Source: Agrocybe praecox
Lineage: Eukaryota; Basidiomycota; Agaricomycetes; Agaricales; Agrocybaceae
Direction: 5' to 3'
Length of the DNA: 64,000 nt
NCBI GenBank assembly: GCA_964017145.1
Contig: OZ024847.1
Coordinates: 558,001-622,000, forward strand
Part shown: one piece after another, positions 55,103 to 64,000 of the stretch
How the letters are laid out: each line of letters opens with the position of its first letter
Numbering within the stretch: the first letter of the stretch is position 1
Notes under the pieces: model-generated
Seen by the model: only the letters and a program-made list of their open reading frames with translations
What the model was told of the DNA's origin: nothing
Database searches by the model: none
Program-made: the position numbers and the translations under genes

Positions 55103-57316
55103 ATGGTTTTCGCTGTTATAACCCGAGGAGATGTGATTGTCTTGATCACAATCTTATCTTTAACGCTCTATAAATATCTTCGAAACGCCAGATCTTTGCG
55201 CTATCCACCAGGTCCAAAGGGGCTCCCCCTACTTGGAAACTTACTTCAGTTTCCTTCTAGTTTTGAGTGGGTTACATTTGAGGAATGGAGCAGAAAGATC
55301 GGTGAGCGATACGAAAGCAACATGCTCGATAGCGCTGACGTGCGTCATTGCAAATGAACTCCCCACAGGCTCAGATATTATATATCTGAGAGCATTTGGT
55401 AATGGATTTCTCGTTTTGAACACGGTGGAGGCGGCCTATGATCTGTTCGATAAAAGATCCTCAATTTATTCGAGTCGGTGAGTGGTCGTACCTTGCACAA
55501 TTATCAGCCTCGTCATTAATCCCGAACGTGCTAGCCCCCAGTTTCCGATGGCCGGTGACTTGTAGGTCGTTTGCGTGTCTCTGCTGAGCCGAGCTGATTT
55601 TGGAGAAACAGAGTGGGCTGGAATTGGCTTTTCGTTGCAATGGAATACGGAAGTCGGTGGCGAGTGCGTCGTCGAATGTTCACACAATACTTCCATCCTG
55701 GGAACGTGTCTGTTTTTCAACCGAACCACATCAAATTTGTGCGGCAGATGCTTCCACTTTTGTTAGATGAGCCTGACAATTTCATGGACATAACGAGATA
55801 GTGAGTTCTCAGTAAGGGATATTTATGAATCCATTTGATGCCAATAAATTCACAGTGCTGTTGGAGGGTCGGCGCTTTCCCTTGCGTATGGGATTCCCAT
55901 TCAGAAGACCAATGACCCCTATATCAGAACATCTGAGCGAGCTATGGTCGCACTAAACATAGCGTCCCTCCCGGGGAATTTTATGGTAAATCTGGTGCCA
56001 ATGCTCAAATATATACCCGAGTTTCTTCCTGGTGCTGGGTTCAAAAAATTAGCCAAAGAATGGAAGAAGTTACAGGAGGATTTCCGCGAGCTTCCATTTG
56101 ACAAATCGATGAGAGAATGGGTATGTAGACCATTCTGTGCTCGTGAATAAATTTCTCAGTAGCCTTCACTACAGAAATCTGGCCGAGGAAGGCCTTCGTT
56201 GACCACTGATTTGCTGGAAAAGTTGGACGAAACCCGTAATTTCAACGATCAGTTAGATATGATTAAAGACACCGCTGGCATCGTTTTCCAAGGTGTGTCT
56301 TCCAATTAAAGCATTAAAAAAGATGTAGGTCTCAGGGTACAGTATTACAGCTGCAGCAGAGACGACGCTTTCCGCCATACACACCTTCTTCTTAGCCATG
56401 ATTTGCTATCCGGACGTGCAAAAAAAAGCGCGAGAAGAGCTTGACCGTGTCCTGAAAGGACGATTGCCTGAGTTCAGCGACCGCAGTCAGTTATCGTATA
56501 TACAAGCTATCGTACAAGAGATCTTCAGGTGAGTAAATTTCGTTTTCATAACTATCGTCTAGGTCTTAACTCAACCACTTGTGACGAAGGTGGCGTCCGC
56601 CTGCACCTTTAGGTGAGCTTTCAAAAATCGTATGAGATACAGGGTCTGTATTGACGATTATGATATTTTCTGAGCCGTTCCACATGCTACCAGTGAGGAC
56701 GATGTCTACAGAGGTTATTACATACCGAAAGGTACACTGGTCATGGGGAACATATGGTGTGTTCAGAATATACTTCATTACGTAGAAAGATTGACACAGT
56801 TACCACTTCTACTTAGGTCGATGCTTCATGACAAAAGTCATTTCCCTGAACCTGATGTATTCAATCCCGACAGATACATGAAAGATGGTAAGCTAGATCC
56901 AGAGGTGAGAGATCCGACGCAAATCGTATTTGGCTTTGGTCGAAGGTTAGTGAATACATCGTCTAAGGAAATCGATCTCACTGTTCTTCCTATGGCATAG
57001 AATTTGCCCGGGAAGTCATATTGCGCTATCCCTTCTGTGGCTAACTGTGTCAACCATCCTCTCAACACTGGAATTATCAAAAGCCGTGGATGAGCAGGGG
57101 CGCTTAGTCGAACCTTCAACAATTTACCAGTCAGGAATTGTATGGTGGGCAGCAATTTGTTTGACTGTATGGTCTTATCTGCGACGATTAATGTATTCCG
57201 TCTATTTCAGTCACCCGAAGCTTTTTAAATGCAGAATTACTCCTCGTTCAAAAGCCGCAGAGCAGCTCATAAGATCAATCTCAGCTCATGACCAACAAGA
57301 TATCATAGTATCTTAA
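55103..57316 (+). CDS. Cytochrome P450 monooxygenase 2
   Basis: The start at 55103 gives MVFAVITRGDVIVLITILSL, a membrane anchor, then YPPGPKGLPLLGN. Exons give SDIIYLRAFGNGFLVLNTVE, DLFDKRSSIYSSR, WNWLFVAMEYGSRWRVRRRM (helix C WRxxR-like), SLPGNFMVNLVPMLKYIPEF, the I-helix AAAETTLSAIHTFFLAM, ExxR in IVQEIFRWRPPAPLG, DVFNPDRYMKDG, and the heme loop FGFGRR-ICPGSHIALSLLW with Cys present across an intron. The end is SHPKLFKCRITPRSKAAEQL with stop at 57316. It is about 510 aa. It is closely related to P450-3 at 62658 and less so to P450-1. The general type resembles fungal O-methylsterigmatocystin-oxidoreductase-like P450s, but the substrate cannot be read from sequence. Confidence 0.87.
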
Positions 57317-58015
57317 TGGATATAAGAATCCCGTACAGTTAAGCTAGATTTTTTTGTATTGAATCAGTAGAAAATTCTTTCTCATTTTTGGTTCACGTCA
57401 CTGCTGGGAGTCGGTTAACGAAGGCCAGCATGGCGGCACAACCCAACAGGTCATTGGTTTCTGAATTAAATATGGCCAAACATCGAATTACCGCACGGCA
57501 CAGTGCCACAGTCCACACGTCAACGATTGAATTTTTGTGAAAACGCAGCATACCGCTCCCTACTTTTCTGATATTATCTTTCATGAAATACAAAATGAGG
57601 CGCCGCTACCATGAAAATACTATCTTGCAAAATATCTGTAGAGTGGCAGGAGTGACGGGGAAATTTTCTGTGAGTGAAGACAGGGAAGCTGAAGTTGCAG
57701 GCATGACTGTGTTAGACGATGATGTATTTTGGGGTTTAGTCAGCTTTTCCGCTGGTGGAGAAGATGAAAAAAGGGTCAGGTATTGTTTGGGCGAAAATAA
57801 TGATGATCGCTTCGGTACAACCGGCTTCGGAATTGGGAGCGGTGAAGAGACATCGGGCGTGCAGGGATTGCGAAGAGGTAGAAAGGTGAGAGGTGATATG
57901 GACTTCTGTTGAGACGCTGGCTACTGAAAAGGCGCGTAATGAAGGTACTTCTGTCGTCTGAACGGAATCAAGTCGGTTGGCAAGCAGCAGCTCCCAGCGG
58001 GAGCGTTCCTCCTCT
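57317..58015. other. Stretch without a recognised gene
   Basis: A plus-strand frame at 57583-57912 (opening MKYKMRRRYHENTILQ) is Gly/Asp/Arg-rich in its second half and has no motif; I doubt it is coding. Confidence 0.4.
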
Positions 58016-58441
58016 AGCCTCAGGCCTCAATACCAGTCCGTCGCGAGGCCTGTGCGACGGCGTCGAGAGCAGCTGCACAAGAAGTCTCGTCGTACTCTGC
58101 AGTCAAAATCACTTCAAGTGATACCGCTGGCAGTTCTTCATTCCTTCCATACAGCCGTTGGCGAAGCCGGAATCGTAAATATCATGTCCCCGTTAAGAGA
58201 GTTTCGCTGCAGCCGCTTGGATTTTATTCTCGCACTGCTGCTGGAGGTCCGTCTTTGTTGCAATGTGGCCTTCCCAGTAGTTCGCTGCGTTCACGTAGGG
58301 TTGATACAGTATCCGTATTAATTCCTCCTTCGAAAGGCAGTCTGCTGGCAGTTTTGATACTGAAACAGGGACAGGTGTTGCCAGAAAAGGCGAAGAACAC
58401 CCTCCTTTCAGCAGATGGAGCGGTCTATTATGCAGGTAGCT
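58016..58441 (+). other. Unrecognised coding-like open frame
   Basis: A 142-codon stretch open after a TAG at 58013-58015, reading PQASIPVRREACATASRAAA, SSFLPYSRWRSRNRKYHVPV, KRVSLQPLGFYSRTAAGG and PSKGSLLAVLILKQGQVLPE, up to ADGAVYYA where a GTAGCT donor-like site occurs. It has no initiating ATG, so it could be an internal exon. Its composition looks like a real protein, but I do not recognise it. It is followed directly by an inverted copy of the short dispersed repeat. Confidence 0.3.
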
Positions 58442-58459
58442 GATCTCGGAAGCGCTTCG

Positions 58460-58585
58460 ACCAGCCCCGCAAGGTGGCGGTTAAGCAAGGAATGGATTCG
58501 GCTATGGGCGCGTCGCGGTGTATGCCATCTAATCTAATCTAGGCAACCAGTACGGTCCGGGCAGGCGGCCAGATTGCACTGTCAC
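58460..58585 (-). repeat. Short dispersed repeat, copy 6 (inverted)
   Basis: The minus strand reads GTGACAGTGCAATCTGGCCG from about 58583, then AGATTAGATTAGATGG and, near 58490, CCCATAGCCGAATCCATTCC, as in copy 5b at 51600-51750. Confidence 0.55.
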
Positions 58586-59149
58586 ATCGTGATCGTAGGT
58601 CTCTTTTAGTCTTCCATATTTCACAGAAACTTCAAGTAGCACTGCAATACCACGGCTCGTGCTGCGCCGTGAGTGGTTTAAATCAACTTTCTGCCGTCTA
58701 AAGTCATAATCTGATTTACGGCTTATGCTTTCAACAGAGACATCTTAAATGCCCGTCAAGAGGGCCGGTAACGATGCGCGAATTGGTCAGTACGCGTACT
58801 ACGGGCATGCTACGGGTTCCATGATTTACATTTGCTTCTGAAAATATGTATAAGATGCCATCGGTTTATTCCAGCACAACCGGCTTCCAATCACAGATGT
58901 ACGTAAGTGACCTTTGCTCTACAGAAGTACATTCCATTGCTCAAGCGTATTGAATCAGAGAATGATCGTAGGGGTTGGGGAAGCAGTGGAAACATGACGA
59001 GTAATACTGGGACTCTGGCTATGAGACGAGAGCACAATTATATTTATATTCAGTATGTTCCAAACCTTGTCGTTAATGTAAGACTTACGTCCAGACGAAG
59101 GTGCTTGTGGTCAGCACCATGTAGGGAGGCTCGGGGATGAGGGTTTGAT
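58586..59149. other. Stretch without a recognised gene
   Basis: About 560 bases of short frames; one plus-strand frame at 58907-59140 has no motif. Confidence 0.4.
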
Positions 59150-59475
59150 ATACCCTTGTTGCTGTTATAACGTGCGGTGCCGGCTCAGATTCCTTACGCG
59201 CTATCTGCAGAGATCAAGTTGTAGGTCAGCAATCTCTCTCGCAGCCAGGCCCGAAAGCTACAAGGGATACATACAGCGGTGGAGGTAACAAGGACAGCTC
59301 CATGAATGAGCAAGATAGCGATGGATTTCAACTGCATCGGATTAAACGGTATATGAACGGACAAGGCGATAGCGAAATTCAGAGGCAATCTTTAAGTCGC
59401 TTATATGCCGCTGTGAGGGCAAGCTATGTCATGGGTATGTGTCATATTTCGTTGGTTTTTCCGGCTCTGCACTAA
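59150..59475 (+). other. Unrecognised coding-like open frame upstream of laccase 2
   Basis: Open for about 108 codons: VITCGAGSDSLRAICRDQ, VVGQQSLSQPGPKATRDTYS, MNEQDSDGFQLHRIKRYMNG and SRLYAAVRASYVMG. GGTATGT at about 59433 would serve as a donor site. The polar composition looks protein-like. It has no ATG before MNEQ. It may belong with the frame at 58016-58441 as exons of one broken gene; no family recognised. Confidence 0.3.
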
Positions 59476-59860
59476 CCTTATATGGGTCAGCGCGTAACAT
59501 CGCGAGAGAGGACCCTTCGTACTCCATAGTAGCTGCATTGTGATTCGCTCAACGCTGCGGATTGATATTGATTATCATGAAAGGAGATAACGGAGCGATT
59601 GCGAAAGCCCCGGTCGGCTATTCATATTTTTCTATGCTGCGGCGCTTCATTCAGAACTGACTTAGACTGTTAGACTTCGTCGTAGAAGGTATTATCGCAC
59701 TTTCAAAACCTCTATCCTAGAAACCCGATCACGGACAGGATATTGCCTCTGGTTGTTCTGTCCCAAGTCAAGCCGAAAACAGGATTATGCGCCCGATGGA
59801 CGGACAAAATTTGACTCGAAATCTACGGATATTTGGATCCTGTACCGGTGAGTATGCTGG

Positions 59861-59870
59861 TATATATACT
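59861..59870 (+). promoter_or_regulatory. TATA box of laccase 2
   Basis: GTATATATAC about 70 bases before the ATG at 59937, comparable to the element upstream of laccase 1. Confidence 0.6.
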
Positions 59871-59936
59871 CGTGAACATGAATTCTCGACCGGAAAAATA
59901 CGAGTAGAATCCTCTCGTCTCAAGACCTCTTCTGCT

Positions 59937-62258
59937 ATGCGCAATTTAGCCTTCCTTACTGCAATCGTCCAGATTGTCTATGTATATGCTTCTATTGGTC
60001 CAACCACGAATCTGGTCATCGGCAATGAAGTTATCTCACCAGATGGCTATAATCGCTCGTATGTACTTCTTTACTCCAATGGACTCATGAGCTAACTCGT
60101 ATACCCCTAGTGCGGTCCTCGCCGGTGCAGATGCGAACTCGCTTTCCTTCCCTGGCCCCGTTATCCAAGCTAATAAGGTTGGTTTACAGGGATCACGGTA
60201 TATCCGTTGCTGATATGTTTTCTAGGGCGACACCTTTACCATCAACGTCATTGACCAACTAACCGACGAGGACATGCTGGTCACTACAAGCATCGTAAGC
60301 AAATCATCCTCTCGTTTGAGGACTTATTGACATACTGACACGACGGAACTTAGCATTGGCACGGATTTTTCCAGGATAATAGCAGCTGGGCGGATGGCCC
60401 AGTTGGCGTGAATCAATGTCCGATCGCTCCAGGAGACTCTTTTCAATACGAGTTTGCGACTGGAACGCAGGCTGGGACTTTTTGGTATCATTCTCATCAT
60501 TGTATGTTTTGTAGGCCGTATGTTCTTTGAAATCAATCTGACACACCCTCTCAGCCACTCAATATTGCGATGGCCTTCGCGGAGCTATGGTCGTCTACGA
60601 TCCTAACGATCCCAACCTTGACAGGTAAGCTTATCGTATATCGTCCAGTTTATGCTCCTATGAAATGCTGACATTATTTGATTTCTTTTAGTTACGATTA
60701 TGACGACGGTAAGACCACAATTCTGAGTGCTCCATTGTGATGACAAACTGATCGATTTCTTCAGAAACGACAATCATAACTCTGGCAGATTGGTAAACGC
60801 AACCGCCTTATTTCTGTATAATATTATTCTCATCATCTGCAACACAGGTATCACGTTCTTGCACCCGTGGCTGGCCTGGTTCCACAATCACAGGCTACCC
60901 TCATCAACGGGGTCGGTCGCTACGCACAAGGACCGACCATTCCACTTACAGTCATCACGGTCCTACCGAACAAGCGCTACAGGTTCCGCTTGGTATCCTT
61001 ATCATGCGACCCAAACTTTACCTTTTCAATTGATGGGCATGATATGGCAAGTTGATTTTTTATTGTCTATTACTCTGTCGGCAAGTCACTGATTCTTTTC
61101 CTCCCACAGACCATTATTGAAGTCGACAGTAACAATGTGAAACCTATCGTTGTCGACTCGATCCAAATATTCGCAGGCCAGAGATACTCATTCATCCTCA
61201 GCACTGACCAATCGGTAGACAACTACTGGATTCGAGCAAATCCCAATGTCGGTACCACGGGCTTCGATGGTGGTGTTAATTCAGCAATTCTCAGGTACTT
61301 TGGCGCCGACGACGTCGATCCAGCAAGCGAAGATACGAGCAGCGACTTGCTATTGGAAACCGACCTTCACCCTCTCGTTAGTTCCACTCCTCCTGGTGTC
61401 GCTGGGGCTGGTGCCGCCGATGTCAACATCGCTTTGGACATAGGATTCACTGGCACCGCATTCACGATGAACAATGTCTCGTTCACGCCTCCTACCGTTC
61501 CTGTTCTTCTTCAAATCTTGAGCGGAGCACAGGCTGCACAAGATCTCCTACCTTCTGGGTCCGTATACTCCCTTCCACCCAATCAAGTAGTAGAGATATC
61601 CTTCCCCCTTACGGCTGCTGCCGTTGGAAACCCCGTAAGTGACTCTTTCATTGATTATCTGACCCTATCCTGCTTCTCACTTCGCTTTTAAACAGCATCC
61701 TCTTCATCTTCACGGAGTGAGTAACTCGATTGATTATTCTAGATCCCCGAAACTAATTTGAAATGGTATCTTTAGCATTCATTTTACGTTGTTCGAAGCG
61801 CTGGGAACGACACCTATAACTACGTTGACCCTGTGCTACGTGATGTCGTCAGTACAGGTACTCCTGGGGACAATGTAACGATTCGATTCCAAACTGATAA
61901 CGCTGGACCCTGGATTCTCCATTGGTGCGTATCTAGCTTGTTGATTTTCATCGTATTGTATTCTCATCTTGTCTATTTCGACATTCTATAGCCACATTGA
62001 CTGGCATCTAGAAGCGTATGTCTCTCCATTTCCTTGACACATGACGCAGTTTCTGAAAGTGACGTCATTTAGGGGCTTGGCTGTCGTATTTGCCGAAGAT
62101 GCTGCTACAGTCGCAGATAGTACCCATCCTAGTAAGGATCACATATCGGCTTATTTTTTGACTTTTTCTAATAATCATCAATCATCGCCCATTTAGCTGC
62201 TTGGGATGCTCTTTGCCCGACATACAACGCTCTCGCACCCCAAGTCTTCTCTGCGTGA
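59937..62258 (+). CDS. Laccase 2 (secreted multicopper oxidase)
   Basis: The start at 59937 gives [20 protein letters not shown], a signal peptide, then [17 protein letters not shown]. Copper signatures are all present: HWHGFFQ (L1), [20 protein letters not shown] (L2), [17 protein letters not shown] (L3, over two introns) and [19 protein letters not shown] (L4, with introns as in laccase 1). Other landmarks are [21 protein letters not shown] text with [20 protein letters not shown], and the end [16 protein letters not shown] with TGA at 62256-62258. The product is about 515 aa, normal for the family. It is a close paralogue of laccase 1 in opposite orientation. Its position between P450-2 and P450-3 means the laccase and P450 duplications are interleaved. 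The substrate is phenolic; the biological role (lignin, pigment, detoxification) cannot be decided from sequence. Confidence 0.93.
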
Positions 62259-62657
62259 GTATTTGTTTGTAGCAGGCATTACGGGTCGTTATGTCCGTCA
62301 ATTTGATAGTAGGCTTGAATTGTTTGTATTTACTCATTTCCATTGTCCAACTATTCGCCTTTCTTTAATATGCTCTAAATTAATGTCACACTTGGTGAAT
62401 GCTTTCAAATCTTCCACTCCTTGTACCGCGGAGCAGTGGCGCTGTCTATATTTTCGCTTTGTCCCAGCCAAAGTAACTCGTGTAAGTTCATTACTGAATA
62501 TAACACGGTCAGGCCACCTGCAGGCCGCAGAAGGCATTTATTTAGAACGCCTGGCGTCGTTGACATGGGAATCAAACTGAGAAATAACAGGGAACAGATT
62601 AACCTACATCCTCAATATAAATGACAGCAAGGGAATTCGGGCCCTCCAAGTGTTTGG
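62259..62657. other. Intergenic stretch between laccase 2 and P450-3
   Basis: About 400 bases with no gene recognised; it contains the laccase 3' region and the P450-3 promoter. Confidence 0.5.
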
Positions 62658-64000
62658 ATGACAATGGAGTTTCCTTCCATCTCCCACTACTCTCTTGCTC
62701 TTTGGGGAGGCGCCGCTGCTTTAGCACTCCTTGTGTACTTTAGAAAAGCGACATCGTCACCGTACCCACCTGGACCCAAAGGTCTTCCAATACTGGGAAA
62801 TGCCCTTCAGATCCCATCCACGTTTCAATGGCTTGCATTCGACAAGTGGTGCAAGGAACTCGGTGCGCGAATACTCGTTATATGGTGACACGTTGGAAGA
62901 TCTGACTCCATTTCTGCTCTCAGATAGCGATATGATTTATTTGACTGCTGCTGGCAATAAATTCTTGGTTTTGGGCTCTATGGAAGTGGTTGACGATCTT
63001 TGTGAGAAGCGGTCGTCGATATATTCAAGCCGGCAAGAATTAATTAATCACTTCTGGAGGTACATATACTGACCGCCTTGTCGATCTTGTAGCCCCCGTT
63101 TTCCAATGCTTACAGAACTGTAAGCCATCCATTTTCAGAATGATTACTCCTTCTCCCGTTTACACGATGTTTATAGAATGGGCTGGGACTGGCTCTTTGC
63201 TACTATGGAATATGGAGAACCATGGAGGGAGCGCCGTCGATTATTCACACAGTATTTTCATCCTTCCGAGCCTGCTGTTTATCGGCCTCATGGAATGCAT
63301 TTCGTGCGGGGAATGTTACCGAAGCTTTTGGAGCGTCCAGATGACTTTTTTGGGATAGCCAGGCAGTGGGTGTCGGTCCTAGCATTCTCGGGTTGTAAAC
63401 GCACACTTATTCGCTTCCGTTTCGTTAGCGCTGTCGGAGGGTCCGCATTGTCGATGGCTTACGGATTCCCAATCAAGAAAGAGGATGATCCATATATCGA
63501 CCTTTCAGAGCGTGCTTTGGCCAGTATCTGCACAGCGCTTCTTCCTGGAAATTTCCTTATCAATGTATTTCCTGCATTGAGGTATGTTCCTGCCTGGGTT
63601 CCGGGAGCTGGATTTCAGAGGGTCGCCAAAGAGTGGAAAAAGCTTCAAGTTGAATTCCGGGAAGTACCATACGAAAAATCGGTTCGAGATATGGTACGTA
63701 CCGTGGATTATTTGATATCCTCAGTCTCAAAAGGGAAGGGGTTAAATGGTATTATTGTTAGGCAGACGGAATTGCCAAACCATCTTATACGACAAATAGC
63801 CTGAGCAACCTTCAACAGTTCAAAGAGGAAGAGCGTGAACATCAAATTGATTTAATTAAGGACAACGCGGGAATGGTATTCGAAGGTAACACATTTTGGT
63901 TTTAACTCTGACGTTTGACGTTAAATTTCTGGTCATGACTTACCTATCATACATCAGCTGCGTCAGAGACAACGTTGGCTGCTATTTTTGTCTTCTTCGC
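62658..64000 (+). CDS. Cytochrome P450 monooxygenase 3 (3' end outside window)
   Basis: The start at 62658 (or the ATG at 62664) gives MTMEFPSISHYSLALWGGAA, a membrane anchor, then YPPGPKGLPILGN. Exons match P450-2 block by block: SDMIYLTAAGNKFLVLGSME, DLCEKRSSIYSSR, WDWLFATMEYGEPWRERRRL, AVGGSALSMAYGFPIKKEDD, LLPGNFLINVFPALRYVPAW and IDLIKDNAGMVFE. The I-helix begins AASETTLAAIFVFF at the window edge (Ser in place of the Ala in P450-2). The ExxR and heme regions lie beyond 64000. Intron positions agree with P450-2, so the two are tandem paralogues separated by laccase 2. Confidence 0.88.

Noticed and set aside
57583..57912. A 109-codon frame downstream of P450-2
   Set aside because: Gly/Asp/Arg-rich second half, no family motif, no splice context; likely a chance frame.
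1..64000. CRISPR arrays, tRNA or rRNA genes
   Set aside because: No regularly spaced short repeats and no cloverleaf or rRNA core sequence was recognised; the gene structure is that of a fungal nuclear genome.

Overview
The window looks like nuclear DNA of a filamentous basidiomycete, most likely an Agaricomycete. Genes are split by many short introns of about 50-75 nt with GT..AG borders. The recognisable families are typical of that group: DUF6533/DUF6534 seven-helix proteins, fungal SLATT proteins, TKL-like kinases with an HADLKGNN catalytic loop, laccases, and microsomal P450s. I saw no bacterial operon features, CRISPR, tRNA or rRNA. All calls come from reading exons by eye; no alignments or searches were run.

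Region 1 (1-17 kb): a 5'-incomplete SLATT gene, a DUF6534 and a DUF6533 membrane protein, a non-coding terminal-inverted-repeat element (7.9-9.6 kb) with a probable target-site duplication, a second and complete SLATT gene, a broken aminotransferase on the minus strand, a sterol C-8 isomerase (ERG2), and a complete TKL-like kinase.

Region 2 (17-41 kb): a mosaic of segmental duplications and transposon debris. One unit carries a small protein gene of 104-106 aa and occurs four times. Three copies keep the gene with a near-identical TATA promoter; in the fourth the gene and promoter have been cleanly removed. Mixed with it are three copies of an LTR-like repeat, Tc1/mariner-type fragments (one a clean 741-bp element with a TA duplication), an alpha/beta-hydrolase and its nonsense-bearing copy, a 3' copy of the kinase, and fragments of a conserved fungal protein family.

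Region 3 (41-46 kb): a gene model joining a basidiomycete orphan domain to a C-terminal bHLH-leucine-zipper region, then a further alpha/beta-hydrolase related to those in region 2.

Region 4 (46-64 kb): a laccase on the minus strand, a small secreted protein, three P450s (the last cut by the window end), a stray P450 terminal exon, and a second laccase lying between the two most similar P450s. The set fits extracellular phenol oxidation beside intracellular monooxygenation, but a shared pathway is only inferred.
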